Shown here piece after piece: positions 1 through 11,648 of a stretch of DNA of 64,000 nt. This stretch comes from Dasypus novemcinctus. Its lineage: Eukaryota > Chordata > Mammalia > Cingulata > Dasypodidae. The position numbers were made by a program, and so were the translations under genes. The stretch is from the NCBI RefSeq assembly GCF_030445035.2, contig NC_080698.1, positions 7,426,038 through 7,490,037 of the forward strand. Direction: 5' to 3'. A model generated the notes under the pieces. The model saw nothing but the letters and a program-made list of their open reading frames with translations. It ran no database searches and was not told the DNA's origin. Position 1 is the stretch's first letter, and each line of letters begins with the position of its first letter.

Positions 1-204
1 CAGACCTGAAGGACTGAAAGTTCCCGGGGTGAAAACTAGTGATGTGGGTTTTGAACAGCTGTCCAGGGGTTTCTGATGCCCGTGAAGCCCGAATCACTGG
101 ATTAAGAGTGGAGTTGCAAGACGAACAAAAGTTGCCTGCTAACCAAGAACGGCTGGTTGGGATGTTACAGTTAGTTTTCTTAGTCCCTGAATATTCATTG
201 GTTT
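1..204. other. Unassigned flank
   Basis: This is ordinary mid-GC sequence before the first SINE. I see no exon with splice sites, no repeat consensus I recognise and no convincing open frame. Confidence 0.4.
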
Positions 205-576
205 CTTTTTTTTTTTATCCCCCCTCCCCCCGTTTGTGGCTTTTTTTTTTTTTTTTTTTGCATTTTGTCTGCTCTCTGTGTCTATTTGCTGTGTGTTCTT
301 CTGTGTCTGTATTTATTTATTTAATTTCCCCTCCCCGCTTGTGGCTGCTTGCTGTCTGCTGTGTATCCATTCGCTGCGCACTCTTCTGTGTTTTTTTTTT
401 TTTGGCTTGTCTCCCCCTTTTTTTTCTGTTGCGTGCCCTTGCTGAGTGGGCTCTCCGTGGCGCTTATGCACCGGGCGGTGCCCTGGCTTGTGGTGCTTTG
501 CACCGTGTGGGCGAGCCACCCAGGCTCCCGTATGGTAGACGGGAGCTCATCTGATTGAGCCACAGCTGCCTCCCTC
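205..576 (-). mobile_element. tRNA-derived SINE, divergent armadillo type
   Basis: The element starts with a poly-T/CT-rich stretch (its 3' tail reversed) and ends with a tRNA-like head reading 'gattgagccacagctgcc'. The flanks 'ggtttctt' before and 'tggtttctt' after look like target-site duplications. It is more diverged than the SINE next to it. Confidence 0.7.
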
Positions 577-587
577 AGTGGTTTCTT

Positions 588-988
588 GTTTTTTAAATAT
601 TTATTTTATTTCCTTCCCCCGCCCCCCCACCATTGTCTGTTCTCTGTGTCCATTCGCTGTGTGCTCTGTGTCCGCTTGGATTCTTGTCAGTGGCACCAGG
701 AATCTGTGTCTCTCTTTTGTTGCATCATCTTGCTGCATCAGTGTGTGCAGCACCACTCCTGGGCAGGCTACACTTTTTCTGCGCTGGGCGGCTCTCCTTA
801 CAGGGCGCACTCCTTGCATGTGGGGCTCCCCTATGTGGGGGACACCCCTGCATGGCAGGACACTCCTTGCGCGCATCAGCACTGCGCATGGGCCAGCTCC
901 ACACGGGTCAGGGAGGCCCGGGGCTTGAACCCTGGACCTCCCATGTGGTAGGCGGATGCTCTATCAGGTGAGCCACATCCGCTTGCCC
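588..988 (-). mobile_element. tRNA-derived SINE (armadillo DAS type)
   Basis: This is an antisense copy with an A/T tail at 588-615, the CT-rich 'ctctgtgtccattcgctgtg' segment, the 'ggcggctctccttac' middle, and the tRNA-like head ending 'gagccacatccgcttgcc'. It lies directly after another SINE. The same body recurs at more than ten places in this window. Confidence 0.85.
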
Positions 989-1261
989 CTCACCTTGGTG
1001 CTTTACTCACTAATGGACTGGGTGATGTAAGCGACAACGGGCAATGAGGAGTCTCTCCCAGCCCCAGCCTCCCTCAAGCAGCAGGTGGGACTAATGCGGA
1101 CTGCCGACCGGGTCCCCCTGATATCTGGGAACTCTAGCGCCGACCCCTGGAAGTGCAGGGAGCAGGATGTGGGGAGGAGGAGAATCCGACAGACAGGATG
1201 CTGGGACAGAAGACCCTGAGATGAAGGAAAAGAGCCGATACAGATCAAGAAAACCTTGCTG
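989..1261. other. Unassigned GC-rich stretch
   Basis: The sequence lies between a SINE and the protease fragment. It could be degraded 3' flank of the protease relative, but I cannot align it clearly to the flanks of the three intact genes. No exon is seen. Confidence 0.3.
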
Positions 1262-1369
1262 GGGAACCGGACTTTGGCCCAGTGGTTAGGGCGTCCGTCT
1301 ACCACATGGGAGGTCCGCAGTTCAAACCCCGGGCCTCCTTGACCCGTGTGGAGCTGGCCCAGCCTCGCT
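1262..1369 (+). mobile_element. SINE head, truncated at its 3' side
   Basis: Only the tRNA-like head and the first part of the body ('gtggagctggccca') are present. It then switches without a tail or target repeat into sequence matching the 3' UTR of the protease genes. The missing tail suggests a deletion or recombination junction at 1,369. Confidence 0.75.
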
Positions 1370-1512
1370 GCCACGCTGTCGTGTGGATCTCCACAGGGTC
1401 AATGGATCCAGCCGGAATGTGAGGAAGTGCAGACAGGAAGCCCGGGAGGTCGAAGCAGAGGCTTGGTACGCGAACCAGAGACTGGAGGGGAGTGCGCTGG
1501 GCCATCACGGGG

Positions 1513-1730
1513 TCACCAGGGGCAGCACCAGGAACAGGCACGTGGTGCAAAGTCCTGAGCATCAATCCAGGAAGGCTGATTTAAGAAACCATGGACCCAA
1601 TCCCTGTGTTCAGTAATCTTGGTGTAAACTCCGGGACAGCGTTTATAACCGCAGTGTAAACTCCAGTTCACAATTCCCACCTGGGTCCAGATCTTATTAA
1701 GTTCACAAACCAGGGGGCCCCAGAATCTCC
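1513..1730 (-). pseudogene. Last-exon fragment of a TESSP-type serine protease
   Basis: The exon begins after a good acceptor (CTCCAG|GGAGATTCTGG) and encodes the active-site serine region of a chymotrypsin-fold protease: GDSG, PLVCELNK, QVGIVNW, PGVYTK and DWV are all recognisable. One base is missing in the G/C run of the GDSGG codons, so the serine motif and the rest lie in different frames. No signal, His or Asp exons are present; upstream homology stops near 1,990 and L1 sequence follows. The exon is strongly diverged from the three intact genes in the window, so it derives from an older paralogue of the PRSS42-46 group, but which one is unclear. The final codons run into sequence almost identical to the intact genes' 3' UTRs. 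The lost base could also be a sequencing error, but the other exons are gone in any case. Confidence 0.8.
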
Positions 1731-1990
1731 CTGGAGAAACAGAAAGAAACAATCCAGAGGAAGGGAAAAGGATCCCCATCAGAACAGGCTGACTGTGTTT
1801 TAGGGTGCTGCGGGAAAGGCAGGCCTGGGGCTCCCCAGGCACCCCAAAGGTCCTGCCAGGCCTAGGTTCCTGTGTATCTGAGATCCAGGAATTGAAAAGT
1901 TAAAGTGGGAATTTAATATCCCCTGAGAAATACTACTCCTTCCCAGGTACTCAGGGACATGGGGAAGGGGACATAAAGGGCAGTTGGCCT
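1731..1990 (-). other. Remnant of the protease fragment's last intron
   Basis: This stretch aligns with gaps to 25,654-25,915 next to exon 5 of the first intact gene (for example 'agaacaggctg', 'agggtgctgcg', 'gggcag..ggtggcctca'). The homology is moderate, lower than between the three intact genes. It ends near 1,990 at an A/T-rich junction. Confidence 0.65.
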
Positions 1991-2231
1991 CAGTACAGTA
2001 GGACCACTGGGAAAATTTTTTTTTTCAATTAACAACTTTATTTCAAATTTTAAAAAGAGCAGAAAAAGGCAGCTCAACAAGTTTTGGAAACATACTCCCA
2101 AAAAGTTATTTTCCAGGCACTTTTATCTCATCTAATTTCAACTGTTAACTCAGTTGTTCCTCTAGTGTTCAGAAAGATACACAGATAAGCACAGATTAGT
2201 CAAAGGGCATAGACAAGGTCATCTCATTAAC
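1991..2231. other. A/T-rich junction between protease remnant and L1
   Basis: In the two complete units, the space between protease upstream sequence and the following L1 is several kilobases. Here it is about 240 bases of unassigned A/T-rich DNA, so a large deletion is likely. Confidence 0.4.
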
Positions 2232-3781
2232 AACAAAAATGAAGAAGTCAAAATGCCAGCAAGCTTTTGTGATTCTAAAATTTACATGGAAAGGCAAGAG
2301 ACTGAAATGTCTAAGTCAATCCTGAAAATGAATAAAGTTGGAAGACTCATATTACCCAATTTCAAGACTTACTATAAAGTTACAGAAATGAAAAAAAAAG
2401 ACAGTGTTGTATTGGTAAAAGGAGAGACACATACATCAAAGGAACTAAATAGAAAGCCTTTAAATAGATGCTGACAAATATGGCCAATTTAATTTTATTT
2501 ACAGAGTTTCAGAGGCACTTCAGTGGAAATGGTCTTTTCAACAAATGGTGCTGGAATAAGTGGACACCCATTTTAAAAAAGAACCATAACACACACCTCA
2601 CATTTGACACAAAAATTAACTCAAAATGGATCATAGGCCTAAAGGTAAAACTTAAAGTTTTAAAACTTCTAGAGAAAACAAAGTAGAAAGTCTGTGTGAT
2701 CCTGGGAGTGACAATGAACTTTTAGATACAACCACAAAATCAATATCCATGAAAGAATAAATTGATAAATCAAACATTATCAAAATTTAAAACTTTCGTT
2801 CTGCAAAAACAATTTTAAGAGTGAAAAGACAAACTATAGTCTGTAAGGAAATATGTCTAAATTACATATCTAATAAGTCTAATACCTAGAATATATAAAG
2901 TACTCTTAAAACTCAACAGTAAGAAAATAAACGATTCCATTTTTAAAAGGAAAAATATATGACTAGAAACTTCACTGGACATATATGAATTCCAAGTATG
3001 CATATGAAAACATGCTCAATATCACTAGACTTGAGGGAAATTCACATCAAACTCCAATGAGATACCTCTGTACACCTATAATATAATGGATAAAATTCTT
3101 TAAAAAATACTGACCATATCAAATGCTAGTGAGGATGCAGAGCAACAGGCACTCTGATTCTTAGTTGCTGGAAATGCAAAAAAGTGCTGCATCAGAAAGT
3201 GGTTTAGCATTTTCTTTTAAAATTAAGTGTAGATTTACCACGTGACCCAGCAGTCACACTCAAGGTATTTATCCAGGTGAACAGAAAATTTCTGATCATG
3301 CAAAAATTTGTACTCCAATGTTTATATCAATCTTATTGACAATTGCCAAAAATTGGAAGCAGCCAAGGTATTTTTCAGTCAGAGAATAGAGAGACTGTTA
3401 TACATCCATACTTGGGATAGTATTTAGCAAAAAAAGGAGTATATTGATTTGTTCAACAACATGTATGATTTTATATCCATTGCACTATATGAAGAAAGCC
3501 AGACTCAGAAGGCTACATATTGTTTAATTCCACACATAAACATTTTGGAAAAGCCACAACTATAGGAATAGGAAGAAGCAATTTTGGAATGACAGAGAAA
3601 GGACCTCCAAAAATCTGCTCCTCCATAAAAGTAATGAGAACATTGCAAAAACAGCCAAACGCAACGTTTTCAGAACTGTGGAAATTAACCAAAGACTTCC
3701 AAAATTCCAAGGAGCATTTAATCAAGAAATGTGGTTGAATCTTGGTAAGAACTGTGATCATGGTGGTATTTAAACTTGCCC
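2232..3781 (+). mobile_element. L1 3' part (ORF2 end and 3' region), copy 0
   Basis: The stretch shows the L1 ORF2 3' end: the 'tttgtgattctaaaatttacatgg' region, 'ttcaacaaatggtgctgg', and, near 3,330, 'gacaattgccaaaaattgg'. Stops interrupt every frame. The same sequence recurs at 33,242-34,870 and 46,752-49,670, so it belongs to the segmental duplication. From about 3,580 it passes into older L1M-like sequence. Confidence 0.75.
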
Positions 3782-4214
3782 TGGGAAGCGGACTTGGCCC
3801 AGTGGTTAGGGCGTCCATCTACCACATGGGAGGTCCACGGTTCAAACCTCCTTGACCCGTGTAGAGCTGGCCCATGTGCAGTGCTGATGTGCGCAAGGAG
3901 TGCCCTGCCATGCAGGGGTGTCCCCCACGTAGGGGAGCCCCACGCGCAAGGAGTGCCCTGCCATGCAGGGGTGTCCCCCGCGTAGGGGAGCCCCACACGC
4001 AAGGAGTGCGCCCGTAAGGAGAGCCGCCCAGTGCGAAAGAAAGTGCAGCCTGCCCAAGAATGGCGATGCACACACAGAGCTGACGATTCCCATGCTGCTG
4101 ACAACAGAAGCAGACAAAAAGAAGACCACACAGCAAATGGACACAAAGAACAGACAAGGTGGGGGGGGGGGGGAGGAGTAAATAAAATAAAAATCTTTAA
4201 AAATAAAATAAAAT
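3782..4214 (+). mobile_element. SINE (DAS type) specific to copy 0
   Basis: This is a full copy from head to an AAATAAA tail, with an internal duplication of the 'aaggagtgccctgccatgcagggg' module. Target-site repeats AAACTTGCCCT flank it. The matching sites at about 34,880 and 49,675 are empty, so it inserted after the duplication. Confidence 0.9.
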
Positions 4215-5071
4215 AAACTTGCCCTAATCCCATCACTTTCTCTGAGCTCCATGATAGCCTTGAGAATCGCAAGACTTGAAACCACAGTGCTGTGAATAAC
4301 AGCAGCCTAGAAACCACGGAAGGGGAGCAGAGCAGATGTGGAGCTCCCCAAAAGCTTCATCACCAGAGAATTACCAGTATTTGATCAGTCTGGCAGCTCA
4401 CTAGAAGGGTCCATAATCAGAGCTTGTCTTTATTTGACCTGACTAGGAGCTCTCTCTGTGTAGATAGTCCAATCAGTAGCAATTGTTTAACCTTACAGCT
4501 ACCTGAGGCAATATTACTAGTTGGGACTAACAAGAGCTTGGCAAAAAATGCTAAAAAGGTAAAAAGAGAGAGCTGTCCATAGGGGTTTTGAAAAACTCTG
4601 GCATTTTCCTGGGATTAGGAAAGGCCACACACATGTGCAGAGCTGGGTGTATACCCAGGAAAGACCTGAGAGGATCCTGATCAATCACTTCTGGCTGACT
4701 TGAAGCTCTGCACAAGAAGGAAGGGAAGGCTACGGCAGAGTTGGAAATTGCAACCTGGAACTTTGAAGACATGCTCCAACACATACACACAGCCCCAGGG
4801 CAAAGGCTGGAAGGCTAATTGGTTCAAGTCCACTAAGATAGCCAAGCAGAGACTTCAGTGACTGACCACACACAGCAAAGATAACAGACTTGACAGAATT
4901 AGTTCAAGAAAGTAACTGAAGACCAGCAATGAGAAACAGTAGCAATAACAAAACTAGGGGAGATGGAGAATTGGATTTCCAGAGTGGCCACTTTATATTA
5001 TTTTAAATGCCCAGTTGTCAAAAAAAAAAAAAATTATGTGACATGCAAATACAAAAGAGAGTTTGGCCCAT
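4215..5071 (+). mobile_element. Old L1M-like sequence, target of the ERV-L
   Basis: The 'gtagatagtccaatcagtagcaattg', 'agagttggaaattgcaacctgg' and 'ccactttatattattttaaatg' stretches are, as I recall them, part of an ancient L1M-type element. It is duplicated at 34,880-36,089 and 49,680-50,529. The ERV-L LTR begins right after 'tttggcccat'. The family name is from memory. Confidence 0.55.
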
Positions 5072-8000
5072 AGTGGGGAAACATGGCTCGGTCTCCCCAT
5101 AAGCCCTCAGCACATAGCTGTTCACATAACCTAAACATAAATTAATGTTAAAAACCCTCCCCAGAGAGGAAAGGATACCCTGTCACAAACCAGAAACTCC
5201 TCAGAGCAGGAACACTTCGTTCCTGCAGCAACATCACAATATCCCACATGTGGAAGTAACAGGATCCTAGCTGGAACTCTGTTTTCATACCCTATGGAAT
5301 GTCCTTGTTCTGAAACCCTTATATCCCCACTCATTTTCCCTTCTCTTTGCCGAGTGCTGCCTTCATTCTCTGGACTGCTACCAATGGAGACCCTTTCCTG
5401 TCCTTAAGTCCAAATGAAGTTTACGTTGGACTCAGTGCCAGGTGCATTCTTTGGTCTTGCAGCGGTCCCAATTCACACCCTTCAGGAGTTGGGTTGGAAC
5501 AATTGGTGAGTCAGGAGACCAAAGGATGGGGGCACGGGCTCAGGGAAAGGAGAATCAGTGGGGGAAATCCCAGGTTGGCCTGTAGCATCCATGTGGGCGG
5601 GGTGTCTATCCTCCTGGACAGATGGGGACTACTGAGAGAATACAGGGATGCCCTAAACATTCTGGCAGGTATACTGGCTCTGCTCAACACTTTGCAGAGC
5701 AGCCACACTTAAATGAGAAGAAGAGAGACTGCCAGTGAGCGGCGACTATAGCATGGCCCGGTTAGAAGCCTTGCAGGTGCCTCGGAGGCAGAGCAAGTGG
5801 CAAAGGCCTCTGTGTGCTGCTTACAGGTAGAGTTAAAGGTAGAAAGGAATATGTGCCTATCACGGGCAGAGATGAAAGGGTCCTTAACCGATACCCTACG
5901 CTGCTCTGATATCAGAAACCTGGTCTTGTAAATAGGCTTGAGTGTCCAGGTCAGGAGGATATTAACCAACTCTGGGTGGGACCCTAAGGCAGGGGATCTA
6001 TGGAACCTTCCTCAGACGAGGAGAAAGAGGAAGGATGGGAAGTGGAAGATGAGGAGCCCCCAAGCGTATGCCCTATAATACCCCAGAAGTGGAAGGTGTT
6101 ACACGACCAGCCTCCTGGGGTCCAACATTTCCAACCCGGAGCAGAAGTTACATTCAACCATGAGGGACCATTCTACTTCTGAGGTGGGTGATTTGGGGCA
6201 AAAGTACAGGCAGAGATCTAGAGAATCATTGCCAAGCTGGCTTCTAAGATTTTGGGACACTGGAGCAGAAGGACTTGTATTTGTTGGGGGTGGAAATGAG
6301 TAAATTGGAGTCCACTATCACTTACCCTTTTCTGTGTCAGTGTTTATATACCACCTCCAGCGAAAGGAAAACAGCATTGCTGTTGGTTCGGCTGGATGGT
6401 AGGTGCAAGGCTGCACGGCCTAGTGAAGGGGACAGATCCCATGCCACCTCTCAGTGGCAATCCATGGAAGAATTACAGGGTGCTTTATGGGGATTGGGGA
6501 TGAAACATGCCATTTATCTTGCCGATTTCATGTGGCCTGATACTGAAGCTTTTACTGCAGGAATGACAGATAATGGGCTACATACTGCTCCCAACCATTA
6601 TTATGGCATCCCGTGACATGAGCAGTGCAGGCCATAGCTTAGGGGAGTTGGAAAGGCGTGGAGAAAGGGGGCTGGGCTACAGGAGGCAGGGAAAGCGCCC
6701 CGAGGACATGGTGGTCCTAATGGTGTTATGTAAGCAAATGTGGGTAGATCTTATTGCCACGGTAAACAATAGACAGGCAGCCCAACATGGTTTTAATGAG
6801 ACTTTGGAGCAAGCTCCCTAATGACAAGAGATCTATAAAACTGTTCCCTCAGAATGCTGAGGGAGAAGGGAGAATAGGAGAAAAGCTGCCACCCAGCCCT
6901 GGCAGCCTTCCACTCCCTAGACAGAGCCTGTAGCACCCTTCCCCCTACCATAGGGGAGGGGCAAGATCCCCAGGTAAGAACAGCGACTGGGGGTCCTGGA
7001 GATCGTATGCCACATGTAGAGTTGACGATTTATTAGTCCCCTACTAACCGACAAAGAGTATTAGCCTTAGTAGACATGGGAGCTGAGTGTACTGTAATTC
7101 ATGGCAATGTAGCACATTTCCACGGGCCAGTGCTGGCCTTGGATGTCTACGGGAGAAAACAATTTATGCTATGCAACAAAATTTAGTTTTATAAATGGAT
7201 GATTACATCCCCCAAATCTTCAGAGTATATTTCTCCTATACTCAAATTTATTTTAGGAATTGACATTCTCCAGGATGCCCCTTTGCAAGCTGCAATAGGA
7301 GAATTCTGCCTCCAATGCAGAGTAATAAATGTAGTGCTAAGGGGACAAGTTAAATGGTCCCCAGTGAAGGTGCTCTCAGCCCAAAGAATTGTGGTGACCA
7401 AACAGTACATACTCCTGGGGGGTGGGGGTGGGGGAAGCACCAGGAAATTAGTGCTAAAATTAAGGAATTAGAAAGGGCAGGGATAATAATAACTGTCCCT
7501 AGCCCCTTCAGGAGAGCTGTATGGCCAGTACAAAAGCCTGATGGAACACGGCGATGACAGTAGATTATCGTGACTTAATTAAGGTAACACCATCACTGAA
7601 TGCAGGGGTACAAACCTTGCTCGTTTTTGCAAGAAATTAGTACCCAGTTATGTCACTATCAGTTTATTTTAGATCATGCTAATGCTTTCTTTAGCATCTC
7701 CTTAGACAAATCAAGCCAGCCTGCATTCGCTATTACATTGGAAGGCCAACAATGGACTTTTATGGTGCCTCCCCAAGGCTGTATGCATAGCCTGATCGCA
7801 TGTCATGACCTCTCGGCAAAGGATCTGGCCGTGTGGAAGAGATCTATAGCTATTGCTCTATTTCATTATATTGATGACATTATGTTAAAGGAAGCATCAG
7901 ACACAATGGTATCCCACCTGGAGAGCTGGGGAGGGGCAATCCATCAGGACAAGCTGCAAGGCCCTGACTGCTCTCTTAAAAGTCTTGAGTGTCGCTTGGT

Positions 8001-8703
8001 TGGGTAAGACAAAAGTTATACCCTCTGCTGTAATTGATGAAAGTGCAATGCTTTCCCACACTACTAACTCCAATTAATGGCCTTTCTGGAGAGTGCTCAT
8101 CACTCATTTAGCTCCAGTCTCAAAACCACCATGTACACTAATCAGAACAAGTCCTGCCTGGGAATGGTAGGGCCCCCAGCAGGCTGCTTTCAAAGAAGCA
8201 GGGAGGGAATTAGCACAGGCTTAAGCACTAAGCGGGGTGGACCCTGACTTACCCTGAGAACTGGATGTGGCCAGCACCCAGATTGGCTTTGGGTGGGGTT
8301 TGTGGCAAAGGCAGCATTCTAAAGGAGTACCCCCTGAGTTTGGGTCACAATTATGGAAAGGGGCCGAAGTATGATTTAGCCCTATAGAGAAGCTACTACA
8401 TACCACATACCATGCCTTTTTTGCAAGAGGGATGTTAAACCCCAAAGTGTCCCATCATTCTGAACACTTCTATCCCTAACCAGTGGTAGATTGCAGATAC
8501 TGGGAACAAACCTTGCTCTGGCACTGCACAATTTAGTACTTTAACAAAGTGGAATGCTTACCTGCCTCAGTGCAGTGTCTTCAACACTAGCCCTTTAACC
8601 ACTGAAATGCATGAGATCCTAGGCGCTTATGTGGAAGATTCTTCAGCCCAAATTACGACCCCCACAGTGGCCACGGAAGTGCCCACTAAAGAAGGCACAG
8701 GAG

Positions 8704-8806
8704 GGGAGTGGATGTAGCTCAAGGGGCTGAGCTCTTGCTTCCTATATACAAGGTCCTCGGTTCATTCCCCAATACTTCTAAAAACAAACAAATGAAAAAA
8801 TATCTC
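8704..8806 (+). mobile_element. Short tRNA-head SINE
   Basis: A tRNA-like head ('gtggatgtagctcaaggggctgag') is followed directly by an A-rich tail, without the long DAS body. It lies inside the ERV-L fossil. A second one follows almost immediately. Confidence 0.7.
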
Positions 8807-8812
8807 TCATTG

Positions 8813-8893
8813 GGGAGTTGATGTAGCTCAGTGGTTAAAAACCATTTTCCCAGGGTTCAATCCCCAGTGCCTCCTTTTTTAAAAAAAAAAAAG
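8813..8893 (+). mobile_element. Second short tRNA-head SINE
   Basis: The head 'gttgatgtagctcagtggtt', a B-box-like 'gggttcaatcccc' and a poly-A run at 8,881-8,892 define it. It is not a functional tRNA gene because the cloverleaf stems are incomplete. Confidence 0.7.
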
Positions 8894-9610
8894 GCTTAGG
8901 ACTGTTCCTTCCAGAGAATGCATGGTATGTGGATGGTTTAGCTCGTGGACAGTCTCCCACGTGGATGGCTGTGGTTGTGCTGCCCAGCACTGACACTATT
9001 TGGTGCAAAACAGGCACCATATAAGGCAGTCAGTGGGCTGAATAAAGAGCATGTGGATGGTTACAGTACACGAGCCCAGAAACATTTTAGAAATCTGTCG
9101 TGACACGTGGGCAATACACAGCGCCTTCACCACTTGGATGGCAACTTGGAAACAAGAACAGTGGGCTGTCATGGGCCGCCCTCTCTCGGGGAGGGATCTA
9201 TGGAAGGGCACCTGGGGAGCCTGTCAGCAGTGATAGGGAACTATCATGTCCCTGCCTTGATAGTTGGCACTATCTAGGCACTGCCTTCAGGAATGTTGAG
9301 GCACATGACCTCATGAAGGTCTGGAGCCATTCCATGCGACCCGAGAAGGGGCAGAGTGGCTCCACGAGAAAAGCAGACATGATGGTTACCAGAGCCGATG
9401 GTGGTTATTCCAGCCGTTTCAGCTTCCTGTCACTCACCAGCAGCTCATGGACATTACCCGTGAGTGTCCATTGTGCTCAATCCATAGACTGCAAATACCT
9501 CACCGGGTGGGATTTATTGGCCAAGCACAGACCCTACCAATATGATGCCAAGTGGATTACATTGGTCCCTTTCCATTCTGGGAAGGGTCAAGGTGTGCTT
9601 TTTGAGGCAG

Positions 9611-10300
9611 AATAGAATAGAGACCCAAGGAGGAGGACAGAAAACCTAATAAATTTCTACACCAACACCACCCAGCAGAAAAAAAATGGAAAGCATCCTA
9701 CTGAACTCACATAGGCAGGTTATCAGTAAGCAGCTGGTGCCTCCTCAAGTGATGGGAAAGCAGCTTGCAGTATTTACCCATCAGTTGCAGAAATAACACC
9801 AGCAGTGTGTACTCACTGACTGCCTAAACAAGTCATAGGAAGGCAGCTTGCAATGCCCACCCAGGAAAAAGTAGGAGGCATAATTATGAAGTTATGATTT
9901 AGCGTAATAGATGCTCACATATGGATAAATACAGAAATAATTATAGATATGTTTGTATACACATGGCTGAATATATATTTCCTAGCTCTGGCAGCTGAGA
10001 GGGCCTGGAAGCAGTGACACCCCAGCAGCAATGAGCATATCCACCACCTAAACCAGGCCTTGGATTCTCCAATGAAAAGAATCAGGGCTCCTTAGAGATA
10101 TGGGTAATTCTAGTTCTGGAGCAAAGAAAATACAAGAAGAACTCAGAGCATAATAGAATGTCAAAAGAAAGAATTTTCCAAAAAAAACCCAGAAAGATGG
10201 GAACATGTAAAAGGAACATTGGGGCATACCCAAAAGAGCTCCCAATTGCCAGAGGTGGAACAATCTGAGCATCAAAATAAATATTGTAGGATTGGATTAT
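9611..10300 (+). other. Old L1M-like remnant and unassigned sequence
   Basis: The part near 9,980-10,100 ('ctgagagggcctggaagcag', 'gacaccccagcagcaatgag') resembles an L1M-type region that also appears reversed near 23,300. The rest is A-rich and unassigned. No gene is seen. Confidence 0.4.
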
Positions 10301-10526
10301 AAGCCAAGATATAAAATAAATAAATACAAGTACATATTTACATAAATAAATGAGTGAAGAAATAAATAATTGGGAGGGGGGACTAAGTAAATCTTATTTA
10401 TAGAAGAATTTAAATAATTTATGCAGATAATCCCTGTTCCAGAAGGTAGAATTTAATGTCCCCACTCCCTTCTGTATGGACTGCTCTTAGTGACTTGCTT
10501 GTAAAGAACGGGATATAGAAAGAGGC

Positions 10527-10557
<31 letters not shown>

Positions 10558-10644
10558 CACGTGTTTTAAGGTAAACTTAGAAAGGAGAAACCTGGTGAAC
10601 ACCATTTTAACCAAGTGAAGGTGGAGGCCACCAGTGATGTCATC
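10301..10644. repeat. A/T-rich sequence with a (TG)n microsatellite
   Basis: A run of TG dinucleotides lies at about 10,527-10,550 and grades into GC steps. The surrounding sequence, which continues after the next SINE at 11,056, looks like one old repeat split by that SINE, but I do not recognise its family. Confidence 0.6.
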
Positions 10645-11055
10645 TTTTTTTTAAAAAATATATTTATTTATTTATTTATTTCTCTCTCCTTCCCCCTCAC
10701 CCTGGTTGTTGGTTCTCTGTGTCTATTTGCTGCATCTTCTTTTGTCTGCTTCTGTTGTTGTCAGCGGCACGGGAATCTGTTTCTTTTTGTTGCGTCATCT
10801 TGCTGCGTCAGCTCTCTGTGCAGCACCATTCCTGGGCAGGCTGCACTTTCTTTGGCGCTGGGCGGCTCTCCTTACGGGGCACACTCCTTGCGCATGGGGC
10901 TCCCCTATGCGGAGGACACCCCCGCGTGGCAGGGCACTCCTTGCATGCACCAGTACTGCACGTGGGCCAGCTGCACATGGGTCAAGGAGGCCTGGGGTTT
11001 GAACCGTGGACCTCCCAGGTGGTAGGCGGATGCCCTAACCACTGGGCCAAGTCCA
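10645..11055 (-). mobile_element. SINE (DAS type)
   Basis: This antisense full copy has a T-rich tail at its start and the 'cctaaccactgggccaagtcc' head at its end. The repeat 'tgatgtcatctt' on both sides is a clear target-site duplication. Confidence 0.9.
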
Positions 11056-11648
11056 ATGATGTCATCTTGATAGCATGTACCTCCTCACATGGTGGGATAA
11101 GAAAGATCCTTCGTCTCGGTGGTATTCTTCCTACAGCTCCAGTCTAATCCTTAGCAAAGCACCAGACAAACCCAAATGGAGGGACTGATGTAGGCTGTGG
11201 GTGGGGGCTGTTCATCTCTTCATAGATGACCTGACTGAGCTGTGCGTTTGGGACAGTGAGAACTGCAGCCCTGCCCTTGGTAACCATGACAACAACTCCA
11301 GTTCCAGAGAAACAGTTTAGCAATGCAAACTCTATAGACTTTAAATATTTGGAGAAAATGCAAACCAAATGTGCTGAAAGCTTATCTAGAATGTATGAAG
11401 TCCATGCCAAAAGCTTACTTAGGTTGTGAAAAATATGTTAACTCAAGCTTATTAAGCACTGAAGCAAAGAACCAATTGGCCCTTCCTCTATATGAAAAGA
11501 ACTCAAAAAGCTTGTTCAGGACCCGGATTTTGAATGAGAAGCTCTGAACCCGGCCAGTCGTAAATAAATCCTTTTTTCTTCCCAAAATTATTCCTGAGTC
11601 CTGGCCTTTCTATACACAAATAATTGAACCTCTCTCGACTTCTACAAC
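11056..11648 (+). mobile_element. Possible solo LTR end (fossil) and unassigned flank
   Basis: From about 11,430 the sequence looks like an LTR 3' half: an AATAAA at about 11,561, a T-rich stretch, and an end in '..tctacaaca'. The start is not resolved. I cannot name the family; confidence is low. Confidence 0.35.

Larger units (their letters stand above)
5072..9610 (+). mobile_element. ERV-L (class III) fossil, 5' LTR to integrase, broken
   Basis: This is an endogenous retrovirus fossil. The 5' LTR lies at about 5,072-5,501 and is followed by a leader and gag-like region to about 6,830, a protease region near 7,060-7,150, reverse transcriptase at about 7,350-8,010 (a YIDD motif is visible near 7,870) and an integrase zinc-finger region near 9,420-9,590. 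The RT resembles the HERV-L/MuERV-L group. No env and no 3' LTR are seen; the 3' end is missing after about 9,610. Each region carries many breaks, so the element is long dead and its insertion predates the segmental duplication. Two short SINE-like insertions lie at 8,704-8,893. Its 5' portion was copied twice more, at 36,090-37,363 and 50,530-51,803. Confidence 0.8.

Noticed and set aside
3718-4317. A 199-codon minus-strand frame
   Set aside because: It is the reverse frame of a SINE; the same peptide pattern appears wherever this SINE occurs (10,615, 30,667, 60,059 and others).
7199-8007. Reading the polymerase frames as a domesticated retroviral gene
   Set aside because: The region carries many breaks and sits between LTR and integrase remnants of the same fossil. 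Nothing suggests selection to keep a product.
8813-8893. A tRNA gene candidate
   Set aside because: A-box and B-box traces are present but the acceptor and anticodon stems do not form, and a poly-A follows directly. It is a SINE head.
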